NCBI GenBank assembly: GCA_963757335.1
Contig: CAVWRJ010000007.1
Coordinates: 99,416 to 163,415, forward strand
Length of the DNA: 64,000 bases
Source of the DNA: DASQPA01 sp963757335
GTDB taxonomy: Bacteria; Acidobacteriota; Thermoanaerobaculia; Multivoradales; UBA5704
Reading direction: 5' to 3'
Shown: positions 47,042 through 56,110 of the stretch, piece by piece
Position numbering within the stretch: position 1 is the stretch's first letter
Layout of the letters: every line of letters starts with the position of its first letter
The notes under the pieces: model-generated
Database searches by the model: none
Told to the model about the DNA's origin: nothing
The model's input: only the letters and a program-made list of their open reading frames with translations
Made by a program: the position numbers and the translations under genes

Positions 47042-47842
47042 GGAACTTCGAGTTTCATCGCCCGCAGTCGGTCGCCGATGCGGTCACCCTCCTCCGGGGG
47101 AACGATGCGGCTAAGCTGCTGGCCGGGGGACAGAGCCTCCTTCCCGTCATGAAGCTCGACCTGGCCCAGCCGGAAGCCCTGATCTCTCTCGCCAAGGTGG
47201 GGGGGCTCTCGGAGATCCGCTCGGAAGGCGGTGCTGGCGGCAACTTGGTGATCGGCGCCCTCGTCACCCACGCCGAAGTCGCCGCCTCGCCCGAGGTGCG
47301 GCAGCGCATCCCGGGCCTCGCCGGATTGGCCGGCGGAATCGGCGACGCCCAGATCCGCAATCGCGGCACCCTGGGCGGCTCACTCGCTCATGCCGACCCG
47401 GCCGCCGACTATCCCGCCGCCGTGCTCGCCCTGGGGGCGACGATCGAGACCGATCGCCGCCGGATCGCGGCCGACGATTTCTTCACCGGCCTCTTCCAGT
47501 CGGCGCTCGAAGCCGACGAGATCCTCACCGCCGTCCATTTCCCAGTGCCGGAGTGCTCCGCCTACGCCAAGTTCGCCCATCCAGCCTCGAAGTACGCCGT
47601 GGTCGGGGTCATGGTGGCAAAGACCGGGGGAAGCGTGCGGGTGGCGGTGACCGGAGCCGGCTCCAAGGTGTTCCGCCTTCCGGCGCTGGAGTCGGCCCTC
47701 GCCGCGAATTTCTCGCTGGAGAGCTGTTGGCGCTTCGGTCGTCAACCCCGGCGAGCTGCGGTCGGGCGGCGAGGCGAGTCCGGAGTACCTGGCCCATCTC
47801 GTCTCGGTGATGGCGAGGCGCGCCGTCCAGGCCTGCCGGTAA
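47038..47842 (+). CDS. Molybdenum hydroxylase FAD (medium) subunit, CoxM-like, one frameshift near the end
   Basis: A GTG start at 47038 overlaps the previous stop (GTGA) with AAGGAGG six bases upstream. The FAD-binding motifs LLAGGQSLLPVMKLDL and RNRGTLGGSLAHADP are intact. The frame changes near 47720, within the C-terminal domain. The alternative frame gives the expected family ending (VVNPGELRSGGEASPEYLAH, then a stop at 47840-47842), so the length is about 268 residues, normal for the family. Without the correction the ORF would run on into the AAA gene. It completes the three-subunit enzyme. Confidence 0.83.
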
Positions 47843-47843
47843 C

Positions 47844-48753
47844 TTGGACCTGCCGCGAAACGTCCTTGAGACGCGCCAGCTCCTCGCTTCGGGGCGCTAC
47901 GTCGCCGATTCGAGCCTGGCAACCGCGGTCTATCTGGCGCTCGCCCTCGGCCGTCCGCTTCTCCTCGAAGGCGAGGCGGGGGTGGGGAAGACCGAGGTCG
48001 CCAAGGTCCTCGCCGAGACCCTCGGCCGCCGGCTGATCCGGCTCCAGTGCTACGAGGGGTTGGATGCGTCGACGGCGCTCTACGAGTGGAACTACCCCCG
48101 CCAGATGCTGGAGATCCGCCTGGCGGAGCTCGGCGGCGAGGCGGGGGTCGAGGGCCGGGCGCGGCTCGCCCACGACATCTTCGCCGAGCGCTTTCTCCTC
48201 AAGCGTCCCCTCCTCCTGGCCCTGGAGCCCGATCTGGCGGGCCCGCCCGTCCTCCTCATCGACGAGATCGACCGCACCGACGAGCCGTTCGAGGCATTTC
48301 TCCTCGAAATCCTCTCCGACTTCCAGGTGACCATCCCCGAGATCGGGACCGTCCGCGCACCGGCGCCGCCCTTAGTCGTCCTCACCTCCAATCGCACCCG
48401 CGAGATCCACGACGCCTTGAAGCGGCGCTGCCTCTATCACTGGATCGGCTACCCCGACGCGGCCCGCGAGTTGGAGATCCTCCGCCTGCGCGCTCCCGAG
48501 TTGTCCGCGGCGCTTGGCCGAGCAGATCGTGCGCTTCGTGCAAAGGATGCGGACCAACGATCTCTTCAAGCAGCCGGGGGTCGCCGAGACGATCGACTGG
48601 GCGCGCGCGCTCCTCGCCCTCGACCAGGTGGCGCTGGAGCCTGCGGTTGTGACCACGACCCTGGGCGTGCTCCTCAAATACCAGGACGACATCGAGAAGA
48701 TGGCGGGAGGGAAGGTGGGGGAGATGCTCGCCGGAGAGCCGGCGGGCCGGTGA
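47844..48753 (+). CDS. coxD: CoxD-type MoxR AAA+ ATPase (hydroxylase maturation), one frameshift
   Basis: This MoxR-family AAA+ ATPase of about 303 residues probably starts at TTG 47844, just after the CoxM stop. Walker A is GEAGVGKT and Walker B is VLLIDEIDR, followed by VVLTSNRTREIHDALKRRC (sensor 1/arginine-finger region). In cox operons CoxD is needed to mature the molybdenum site, together with CoxE. The frame changes near 48512; the shifted frame gives the expected C-terminus (AEQIVRFVQRMRTNDLFKQP, then DWARALLALD) and stops at 48753. The uncorrected frame accidentally runs into CoxE, producing an apparent 692-residue CoxD-CoxE fusion that I reject. Confidence 0.83.
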
Positions 48754-49922
48754 TACCCAAGCCGGAGACACCTTCGAATCCCTCGAAGCTGGGGGAGAAC
48801 GTTCTCCACTTCGCCCGCCTCCTCCGCGGTGCCGGCCTCCGCCTGGGTCCGGCGAGCACGCTCGACGCTCTGGCTGCCGCCGCTGCCGTCGACGTCCTTC
48901 ACCGGGACGAGCTCTACTGGGCGCTCCACGCGGTTCTCGTCAAGCGCCCCGAGGACGACGAGCTCTTCGACCAGGCGTTCCGGCTCTTCTGGCGCGACCC
49001 GCTGGGGACTGAGGCCGCCCTGGCGCAGCTCCTGCCCCACCTGCGAGTGCCGCGCGAGCCCCTCGTCTCGCGGCGGGTCGCCGAAGCCTGGCGTCCGCCG
49101 TCGCTGCCGGGCAAGCCACTCCCCGAGCGCCGCGAGGTCGACGCCACGCTCACCTTCTCCGCCGACGAGCTCCTCCGCACCCGCGATTTCGAGCAGATGA
49201 GCGCCGACGAGCTCGCCCGCGCCCGGCGGATCGTCGCCCGGCTGGCGGTGACGCCCCGGCCGGTCCGCACCCGGCGCTTCGCGCCCGATCCCCACGGCGC
49301 CTCGATCGATCTCGCGCGGACCGTGCGCGACAGCCAGAAGACCTTCGGCGATCTGGCGCCGCTCCGCTTCCGCAGTCGCATCCGGAAGCCGCCGCCGCTC
49401 GTCGTCCTCTGCGACATCTCGGGCTCGATGGGCCGCTACTCGGAGATGCTCCTGGTTTTCCTCCACGCCCTCTTCGCCCTCCGCGCCCGCGTCCACGCCT
49501 TCCTCTTCGCCACCCGCCTGACCCCGGTGACCCGGCTCCTCCGCCACCGAGACGCCGACGAGGCGCTCGCCCGCTGCGGCCGCGAGGTCGCCGACTGGGA
49601 AGGCGGCACGCGTCTCCGCGCCTGCCTCCACGAGTTCAACCGCGCCTGGTCGCGCCGGGTCCTCGGCCACGGCGCTGTGGTCCTCCTAGTCACCGACGGG
49701 CTCGACCGCGACCCTGAGCCCGGCCTGGCCGCCGAAGCCGACCGCCTCCACCGCTCCTGCCGCCGGCTGATCTGGCTGAACCCGCTGCTGCGCTGGGAGG
49801 GCTTCGAGCCGCGGGCGCAAGGGGTGCGCGCGCTCCTCCCGCACGTCGACGAGCACCGGCCGGTGCACAACCTGGATAGCTTAGCGGCGCTGGGGCGGGC
49901 GTTGGGGGAGAGGGGAGTCTAA
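48750..49922 (+). CDS. coxE: CoxE-type VWA-domain protein
   Basis: The 390-residue protein is taken to start at GTG 48750, which overlaps the CoxD stop (GTGA). It carries a VWA domain in its C-terminal half with a complete metal-site motif DISGSM (residue ~225), FLFATRLTPVT, a Thr-containing loop (GGTRL) and VVLLVTDGLDRD. It partners the MoxR-type ATPase in molybdenum hydroxylase maturation. The stop is TAA at 49920-49922, followed after 12 bases by the convergent VapC-like gene, which marks the left edge of the accessory island. Confidence 0.85.
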   Translation: MIPKPETPSNPSKLGENVLHFARLLRGAGLRLGPASTLDALAAAAAVDVLHRDELYWALHAVLVKRPEDDELFDQAFRLFWRDPLGTEAALAQLLPHLRVPREPLVSRRVAEAWRPPSLPGKPLPERREVDATLTFSADELLRTRDFEQMSADELARARRIVARLAVTPRPVRTRRFAPDPHGASIDLARTVRDSQKTFGDLAPLRFRSRIRKPPPLVVLCDISGSMGRYSEMLLVFLHALFALRARVHAFLFATRLTPVTRLLRHRDADEALARCGREVADWEGGTRLRACLHEFNRAWSRRVLGHGAVVLLVTDGLDRDPEPGLAAEADRLHRSCRRLIWLNPLLRWEGFEPRAQGVRALLPHVDEHRPVHNLDSLAALGRALGERGV

Positions 49923-49934
49923 AGGTTGGTGGTC

Positions 49935-50330
49935 TTACGGCTGGAGAACTTCAACCGCAAGCTCATGGAACCGGTCCAGGCGATAATCGTTGGTAAGAAA
50001 GACCTCGCACTGTGACCAGACCGCAGCAGCGAGATGGATCGCGTCTGGAGCCTTGAAGCCATAGCTTGCACGAATTCCGGTTGCCAGGTCGACGACTTCG
50101 CGAGACAAAGAAACCATAATTTCAATAGCATCTTCGAAAAATTCTTCGAAATCCTCAAGCACCGCGGCGTTCTCGTCTCGCAGAGGTTTCACTCGACACT
50201 CCAGCCGAGTCAAGTCGCTTGCCACGGTCACGACATCGCGCTCCGCGAGGCGTGAGTCCACCACGGCGGCAAACGGTGTAACCTGCTCTACAGAGTAGAT
50301 GACGACAGCGCTATCCAGGTAGATGCGCAC
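49935..50330 (-). CDS. PIN-domain (VapC-like) ribonuclease toxin
   Basis: This 131-residue PIN-domain protein retains the acidic metal-binding set: Asp6 (IYLDSAV), Glu44 (TRLECRV), Asp96 (APDAIHLA) and Asp115 (FLTNDYRLD). PIN toxins cleave RNA in a Mg-dependent manner. It starts at GTG 50330, three bases after the stop of the upstream small gene, as expected for a toxin-antitoxin operon. The base composition is less GC-rich than the neighbours, consistent with an acquired module. The RNA target is unknown. Confidence 0.82.
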   Translation of the reverse strand: MRIYLDSAVVIYSVEQVTPFAAVVDSRLAERDVVTVASDLTRLECRVKPLRDENAAVLEDFEEFFEDAIEIMVSLSREVVDLATGIRASYGFKAPDAIHLAAAVWSQCEVFLTNDYRLDRFHELAVEVLQP

Positions 50331-50333
50331 CGG

Positions 50334-50582
50334 TCATTGGCCCCAACTCTCTCTCTCTGCGCTCAGGTAGGCGTCGACTTCTTCACGGGTCCGGGACTGA
50401 TGACCGCGGGTGCGTTGCCGCTGGCGAATGTCGGCTACGACTTCCAGGTAGGGCCTCCGCGACTCCGGCCGAAGGGGTTCCAGGGTCAGGCGGAACCTCC
50501 CTGAGGTCAGCGGCAAGGCTTCATCCAAGGTGACCGTCTGCTCATCCTTGAGCGTGCCGGTGAGAACATACGCTTTCGCCAT
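50334..50582 (-). CDS. Probable antitoxin of the PIN toxin
   Basis: This 82-residue protein starts at the ATG at 50582, preferred over an upstream ATG at 50657 because CCAGGAGGC lies six bases before it. The sequence opens AKAYVLTGTLKDEQTVTLDE, which looks like a short beta (AbrB/SpoVT-like or MazE-like) region. It ends with a basic/acidic helical tail (SRTREEVDAYLSAERESWGQ) typical of antitoxin C-termini that wrap the toxin. I do not recognise the exact family; the role comes from its position and size. Confidence 0.65.
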   Translation of the reverse strand: MAKAYVLTGTLKDEQTVTLDEALPLTSGRFRLTLEPLRPESRRPYLEVVADIRQRQRTRGHQSRTREEVDAYLSAERESWGQ

Positions 50583-50699
50583 CGCCTGCCTCCTGGAGAG
50601 AGTATAAGCCCCCGTGGTTGCCCCTCTTGCGACTCTGTCCAATGTAGAGAGTAGCACAAGAGAGGCGGAAGATGCCGGTCCCGCCGCTCGGTATCCCGT

Positions 50700-53600
50700 T
50701 CACGACAGCAACAGTGCCAAATCCTCCCGGCTCAAGCTCGCCATCAGGCTCTCGTCCGCCTGGACGATGGCATCGGCGAGCGCCCGCTTGCCCGCTTGCA
50801 GCTCCAAAATTTTCTCTTCCACGGTGTCTCTGGCGACCAGCCGGTAGGCGAAGACGGTCCGGGTCTGGCCGATTCGGTGGGCGCGGTCGACCGCCTGGGC
50901 TTCGACGGCGGGGTTCCACCAGGGATCCAGGAGGTAGACGTAGTCGGCGGCAGTCAGGTTGAGGCCGAGCCCGCCGGCTTTCAAGCTGATGAGGAAGAGC
51001 GGGCGGCCGCCTTCCGACTGGAACTCCTCGACCAGCTCCTGGCGGTTCCTGGTTTTCCCGTCCAGGTAGAGGTAGGGGACCCCGGTGGCGTCGAGCTGGC
51101 GGCGGAGGAGGGCGAGGAAGCTCGTGAACTGGGAGAAGACGAGCGCCTTATGCCCCTCGGCGAGGACCTCGCCGAGCTGGGGGAGGAGGAGGTCGAGCTT
51201 GGCGCAGGGCTCGTCCGCGTGGCCGTGGTCGACCAGGGCCGGATGGCAGGCGGCCTGACGGAGGCGGAGCAGCGCTTCTAAAACGAGGATCTTCGACTTG
51301 CCGAGCCCCTGGGCGCCAATCCGCCGGTTGAGAACCGCCCGGTAGTAGTCGCGGAGCTCGTCGTAGAGCCGGCGCTGCCGGGGGGAGAGCTCGCAGACGA
51401 GGGTCTGCTCGACCCGGGCGGGCAGCTCCGGCGCCACCTGCTGCTTGCTGCGGCGGAGGATGAGGGGACGGAGCGCCCGGGCGAGGGTTTCGCTCGCCGC
51501 GGCGTCGAGAACGCGCGACGACGCGCCCTTGACCCCGAGCGCCCCGGACCCCACGAAGCCGGGATTCAAGAACTCGAGAAGGCTCCACAGCTCGCCGAGA
51601 TGGTTCTCGACCGGGGTGCCGGAGAGCGCCAGCCGGTGGCGCCCGCGGAGCAGGCGGGCCGCCTTGGCGGTCTGGCTGCTGGCGTTCTTGATCGCCTGCG
51701 CCTCGTCGAGGATCACATAGTCGAGCTCCACATCCTTGAGGACCGAGATGTCGCGGCGGAGGGTGCCGTAGGTGGTGAGGACGACGTCAAAGTCGGCGAA
51801 CGGAGCGCCGCCCTCCCCGCGGCCCTGAGCCCGGCCGATCCCGGTGTAGTCGAGGATCTTGAGGGCCGGGGTGAAATGTGCCGCCTCGGCCTGCCAGTTG
51901 AACACCAGGGAGCGGGGGACGACGACGAGGGAGGGGGGGAGCCCCTGGGCCTCCCGCTCTTCGCGCCGGGCTTCGAGGAGCGCCAAGACCTGCACCGTCT
52001 TGCCGAGCCCCATGTCGTCGGCGAGGCAACCGCCGAGGCCGAAGTCGCGGAGGAAATGGAGCCAGCCCAAGCCCAGCCGCTGGTAGGGGCGGAGCTCGCC
52101 ACGAAAGCCGGGAGGCGCGTCGGCGGCGGCGATGCCGCTGAAGCCGCGCAGGCGTTCCCGGGCCTGGGCGAAGGTCTCGTCGAAGCTCGCCGCCGGCTCG
52201 TCCGCGAGCCAGGCATCGAGGAGGAGGGCCTGCGGCAGCTCGAAGCGCAGGTGGTCCTTCTCGCTCTTCGCCAGTCCGGCGAGCGGCGCCCAGCGCTCGA
52301 GCCACTTCTCGGGGAGGAGGCCGACGCTGCCGTCGCTCAAAGGGACGAAGCCCTCGCCCTTCTTGAGCGCGGCGAGGAGCCGCGGCAGGTCGACTCTCTC
52401 CCCCTCGAACTCGACGTCGCCATGGAGCTCGAACCAATCGACCCCGGAGGCGACGCTGACCGTGAAGGCACCCGGAGTCCGGTAGAGCTTCCCCTGCGCC
52501 TCGACCGACCAGCCCTCGGCGATCAGCGTGCGCACCGCCGCCGGCACCCGCTTGGGCGCGATGCGGAGGGCCGGCTCGTTCGAAGCGGCGGCCGCGGCGG
52601 CGCGGAAGCCCAGGGCGGCCAGGCGCTCGACCGCCTTTTCCTCCGCTTCCAGGTCGCGCAACAAGAACCGGCGTTCTTCCCGTTGATAGACCCCGCGACT
52701 CCCGGAGTCCGCTTTCACCTCGCTCCGATCGTAGAGATAGGAGACCTTGGCGATCGGCCATTCCCGCTCCGAGCGCAGCCGGCCCAGCGACGGCGGGAGG
52801 AGGCGCAACTGCGGCCGCGGGACGACGGTCGCCTCTTCGTACCGCATCGAGGCGGGCAGATCGAGCCGGGGGAGGACCGGGGCGGCGAACAGCGCTTCCA
52901 AGAGATCCTCCCGCTCGGCGGCGGGGACGCGGAGCGGGCCGAGCGGACCCGTCCGGCTCAGCAGGCGGAGCCACGCCGCGGCGCCGCCGGTGTCGATCGC
53001 GGCCAGCTCGCCCGGGGCGACCAGGAGGCCCGCCTCGGCGAGGACGATCCGCTCGCGGGCATCCAACCGGAGGTCGCCCCGGCGCAGCTCGGGCACCACC
53101 TCGCAGACCCCCTCCGCGTCCTCCCGGACCGCCAGCCAGAGCTCCCAGGGCGGGCCGTCGTCCCAGGCCAGGGGGGGCTCCTCGATCTGGAGATTGATCG
53201 TGCGAAAGTGGCAGCGCCCGGTGGCGCAGAGGCGGCGCGCCACCTCCTGGGCCATCTCGTTGGGGACCCACGGATGGCCCGGGACCTCCTGGTGCTGGGT
53301 CAGATACCAGCTCGACCAGGGGTCGCCCTGCATCGCCCCGGAGAGGAGCGACAGGAGGGCGCGATCCTGGGGGTCTCGCAGGTGGCTCGCCTGACCGCGG
53401 GTGATCCGGAGCTGGCGCAGGGCCCCGCGCGAGCCGTCCTGTTTGCGCTTGAAGGCGAGGACCTGCAAGTTGAGCCCCTGCCGCTCGAGGCTCATCTGCA
53501 GATCGATGGCATAGAGGATCTCGTCGTGGGTGACCGCCACGGCGGGAGCCGTACCGGAGATCGGCGCCAGGATCGCCCGCCACCCCGCAGCCTTCAGCGC

Positions 53601-54110
53601 CGGAGCCTCGGTAGGTGGCTGGCGGAGAGGCGCCGCGGCGTCCCGCAGAGGCGCCGAAGCGTCCCGTAGAGGCGCTGACGCCTCGCGCTCGTCCCTCTCC
53701 AGGTCTTCGTCCTCCTCCCAGCCGTCCCAGTCGACATCGCCGACGACGAGCCGCTTCGGCAGGTCCGATCTGCCGTTTCTCAAACCGCCGCGCGTATCCG
53801 CCGCCAGGACCGTGGCCCAGATGTGCTTGCAGATCTCCTCTCGGTCGGCGCAGAAAGGGCAGGAGCAGTCGGCCCAGACCACATTCTCGGCCCGCGTGAG
53901 ATCGACGTCGTAGGACTCCGTTCCGAAGACCTTGGCGGCCACCCGTTCCTGGGTACAGGTGGTGAGCCGGACGAGACCTTTGCGCAGGTACTCGGCCCCT
54001 CTCTCCCGCAGCTTCGCGGGAACCTGAGGAGAGAGGGCGGCAGCCAGAGAGGTCGGGGGCATCGGCATGGGGGCAGGAATGGTATCAGGCGGTTCCGATT
54101 TGCGGAACAC
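50700..54110 (-). CDS. SWIM-finger SNF2-family helicase
   Basis: This 1,136-residue superfamily 2 ATPase has no frame break. An N-terminal SWIM zinc finger (CSCPFCADREEICKH, residue ~85) is followed by a long variable region. The SNF2 core has motif I DDMGLGKT (~residue 695), motif II DEAQ (~800) and SGTPVENHLGELWSLL. The helicase C lobe has KALVFSQFTSFL, SLKAGGLGLNLTAADYVYLL and DRAHRIGQTR. This matches the bacterial HepA/RapA-like 'SWIM-SNF2' proteins, which move on DNA or remodel nucleoprotein complexes; some occur in phage-defence systems, but no partner gene is visible here. The start at 54110 has no strong ribosome binding site. It lies 80 bases downstream of the P450 gene on the same strand. 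Confidence 0.85.
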   Translation of the reverse strand: MFRKSEPPDTIPAPMPMPPTSLAAALSPQVPAKLRERGAEYLRKGLVRLTTCTQERVAAKVFGTESYDVDLTRAENVVWADCSCPFCADREEICKHIWATVLAADTRGGLRNGRSDLPKRLVVGDVDWDGWEEDEDLERDEREASAPLRDASAPLRDAAAPLRQPPTEAPALKAAGWRAILAPISGTAPAVAVTHDEILYAIDLQMSLERQGLNLQVLAFKRKQDGSRGALRQLRITRGQASHLRDPQDRALLSLLSGAMQGDPWSSWYLTQHQEVPGHPWVPNEMAQEVARRLCATGRCHFRTINLQIEEPPLAWDDGPPWELWLAVREDAEGVCEVVPELRRGDLRLDARERIVLAEAGLLVAPGELAAIDTGGAAAWLRLLSRTGPLGPLRVPAAEREDLLEALFAAPVLPRLDLPASMRYEEATVVPRPQLRLLPPSLGRLRSEREWPIAKVSYLYDRSEVKADSGSRGVYQREERRFLLRDLEAEEKAVERLAALGFRAAAAAASNEPALRIAPKRVPAAVRTLIAEGWSVEAQGKLYRTPGAFTVSVASGVDWFELHGDVEFEGERVDLPRLLAALKKGEGFVPLSDGSVGLLPEKWLERWAPLAGLAKSEKDHLRFELPQALLLDAWLADEPAASFDETFAQARERLRGFSGIAAADAPPGFRGELRPYQRLGLGWLHFLRDFGLGGCLADDMGLGKTVQVLALLEARREEREAQGLPPSLVVVPRSLVFNWQAEAAHFTPALKILDYTGIGRAQGRGEGGAPFADFDVVLTTYGTLRRDISVLKDVELDYVILDEAQAIKNASSQTAKAARLLRGRHRLALSGTPVENHLGELWSLLEFLNPGFVGSGALGVKGASSRVLDAAASETLARALRPLILRRSKQQVAPELPARVEQTLVCELSPRQRRLYDELRDYYRAVLNRRIGAQGLGKSKILVLEALLRLRQAACHPALVDHGHADEPCAKLDLLLPQLGEVLAEGHKALVFSQFTSFLALLRRQLDATGVPYLYLDGKTRNRQELVEEFQSEGGRPLFLISLKAGGLGLNLTAADYVYLLDPWWNPAVEAQAVDRAHRIGQTRTVFAYRLVARDTVEEKILELQAGKRALADAIVQADESLMASLSREDLALLLS

Positions 54111-54190
54111 CGGATGCCGGCTGACGCGATCGAGGATCTCGCCGATTTTCCCCTCGAACGGAATTCCCTCGCTCTTTCCGAGCGCGACGA

Positions 54191-55386
54191 TTACGGCCTG
54201 CCCACCGCGGTCTTTCCGAAGAGCGGGACCCGAATATTCGCCGACCGGTGGTAGCTCACCGTCTCCGCCAGGCGCTCGGGATCGACGCCGGAACGGAGCA
54301 GCCGTTCGACTCCGGCCGTGGCGATCGTCGCTGCGAGCCCCTGGCCGGGGCAGGCGTGGGGGCCGGCGCCGAAGGTGAAGAGCCGGCGATCCTTCCTCTG
54401 GACATCGAAGCGCTCCGGGTGAGGATTGGCGGCTGGGTCTCGGTTGGCGGCGGCCACGACGACGAGGACCGCGTCACCCTCCTGCAACTCCTGTCCTGCG
54501 ATCGTGGCGGGTCCGGCGAGGAAGCGCCGGGTGCTCTGGATGGACGGATCGTAGCGGAGGACTTCCTGGACGACCGCTGAGAAGCTGCCTTCGGCCGCCG
54601 CTCTTGCCCGGACCTCCGGGTGCGCGGCGAGAGCGAGCAACGTATTGCCGATCAGCCCCGCCGTCGCCTCGTAGGCCTGGAAGAGGAAACCGATCGCGTT
54701 GGCGACGACCGCTCCTGGGTCGTCGCGACCGAAGCGTCGAGCCTCCAGGCTCATCGAGGCGAGGAGGCCGTGATCCGCTCGGGAGCGGAAGAAATCGAGG
54801 AGTTCCCCGGCCGCGATCTTGCCCGCCTCGATCTGGTCGGCGCTGCTGACCGGGGAGAAGCAGGCGGCGAAGGCGACTGCCCAGCGGGCGAGCTCGGCGA
54901 GGCGTTCGGGAGGGGCGCCGAGCAGGCTCAGGACGACGTAGACCGGAAGCTCGAAGGCGAAGCTCGAAACGACTGGCGGGGTCGGTCCGCGGGACCGATC
55001 GCGCTCGCGCTCGCGAGAAAATCCGCCCAGCGCCGGCTCTCCGCGGCTGCCGGGAGACCCTCGATCGACGTCAGGGTTGCCGAGATGGCGCTCTTTAAGG
55101 GGCAGCGGTCGCTGCCGTCGTTCATCCGCACGAGCTGGCGGAAGATCTCGCCGGCCGGCGAGCCCAGGAGTGCCCTGGGCACCGGCTCCGCCGCCGGGCG
55201 GACCCGGCAGAGGTCGTGGTTCAAGACCGCGGTGACGACCGCCGCGCTGGTGGCGACCCAGAGGCCGAGCGCCTCGTCCCGATAGAGCGGCTTTTGGGCG
55301 ACCAGGTGCGCATAGTAGGGATAGGGGTCGGGGTGGGTGACGGCGGCGATAGGGTCGGGAGGGTGGCTGGGGGTCATGGCGGCCAT
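54191..55386 (-). CDS. Cytochrome P450, one frameshift
   Basis: This soluble bacterial P450 of about 398 residues is read from the ATG at 55386 (or 55377). The N-terminal part (DPYPYYAHLVAQKPLYRDE, RALLGSPAGEIFRQLVRM) is in one frame. The frame changes at ~54960-54990 into FELPVYVVLSLLGAPPERL, an I-helix-like region (FLFQAYEATAGLI), the K-helix ExxR (EVLRYDPS) and the haem loop FGAGPHACPGQG with its Cys ligand. The I-helix lacks the classical AGxxT arrangement. The substrate is unknown. It is divergent from an ArsR-type regulator 34 bases away and could be controlled by it. The uncorrected frame extends misleadingly to 55966 through antisense sequence. Confidence 0.8.
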
Positions 55387-55400
55387 CGTAGCGGCAGAAT

Positions 55401-55420
55401 GGTTTTGGTATCATCAAACC
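55401..55420. promoter_or_regulatory. Putative operator and leaderless promoter of the ArsR-type gene
   Basis: GGTTTTGGTATCATCAAACC is an imperfect palindrome (outer 5 bp perfect) ending exactly at the ATG of the regulator. It contains TATCAT, a plausible -10 element six bases before the ATG, which would give a leaderless transcript. No ribosome binding site is present upstream of this ATG. The position between divergent genes suggests autoregulation and control of the P450. No clear -35 is seen. Confidence 0.45.
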
Positions 55421-56110
55421 ATGCTTGCAGATGCCGCCGTCGCCCCCGTCGCCGCTCTCCTCGCCGACCCCGCCCGGGTGGCGATGCTCTTCGCCCTCTC
55501 CGACGGCCGGGAGGTCTCGGCCGGCGAGCTTGCCCTCCTCGCGGGAGTGACCCGTTCGACCGCGAGCCTCCACCTCGCCCGGCTGGTGGAAGGGGGCCTC
55601 GTCGCCGCGCGGCCGGAAGGGCGCCATCGCCACTACCGGCTGACCCGCCCGGAGACGGTCCAAGCCCTGGAGGCGCTCGCCGCCCTGGCGCCGCAGAGCG
55701 CCCCCAGCACCCACCGCCAGGCGAAGATCGGGAGAGCCGTCCGCACCGCCCGAACCTGCTACGACCACCTCGCCGGCCGGGTGGGCGTCGGTCTCACCGC
55801 GGCCCTCGTCGAGCGCGGCGCCCTGGTCCCCGCCGGCCGCGAGTTCGAGGTCACTGCCGTGGGAGAGAACCTCTTGGGAGATTTCGGAATCGACCTCACG
55901 GCCGCTCGCCGGAGCCGCCGGGTCTTCGCCCTCGCCTGTCTCGACTGGAGCGAGAGGGTAAACCACCTGGCGGGCTCCCTCGGAGGGGCGCTCCTCGCCC
56001 GCCTCTTGGAGTTTGGGCTGGATCGAGCGTACCCCGGCGAGCCGGGCGGTTCAGGTGTCGAGCGCCGGGAGGCAGGGGTTGGCGCGGGTGTTTGGCGTCG
56101 AGGTCTTTAG
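55421..56110 (+). CDS. ArsR-family winged-helix regulator, 3' end disturbed by an indel and an IS insertion
   Basis: The protein opens MLADAAVAPVAALLADPARV and has a winged helix-turn-helix of the ArsR type (SAGELALLAGVTRSTASLHL, then GRHRHYRLTRPE). It is followed by a ~110-residue C-terminal domain seen in larger ArsR-like transcription factors. As read it has 229 residues, but the last ~30 are out of frame. A shift near 56015 gives the expected ending (WIERTPASRAVQVSSAGRQG, then LARVFGVEVF), which then meets the IS5-family element inserted at 56110. The extreme C-terminus is thus replaced by IS-derived codons, although the DNA-binding part is untouched. Confidence 0.75.
   Translation: MLADAAVAPVAALLADPARVAMLFALSDGREVSAGELALLAGVTRSTASLHLARLVEGGLVAARPEGRHRHYRLTRPETVQALEALAALAPQSAPSTHRQAKIGRAVRTARTCYDHLAGRVGVGLTAALVERGALVPAGREFEVTAVGENLLGDFGIDLTAARRSRRVFALACLDWSERVNHLAGSLGGALLARLLEFGLDRAYPGEPGGSGVERREAGVGAGVWRRGL

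Noticed and set aside
47844..49922. A 692-residue AAA-VWA (CoxD-CoxE) fusion protein
   Set aside because: The middle ~90 residues are low-complexity Arg/Gly/Ala-rich sequence. The true CoxD C-terminus lies in another frame ending at 48753, and CoxE begins at 48750. The fusion is a by-product of a frame change near 48512.
54191..55966. A 591-residue protein containing the P450
   Set aside because: Its first ~290 residues are antisense to the ArsR-type gene or out of frame in the P450 N-terminus; the real P450 N-terminus is in another frame starting at 55386.
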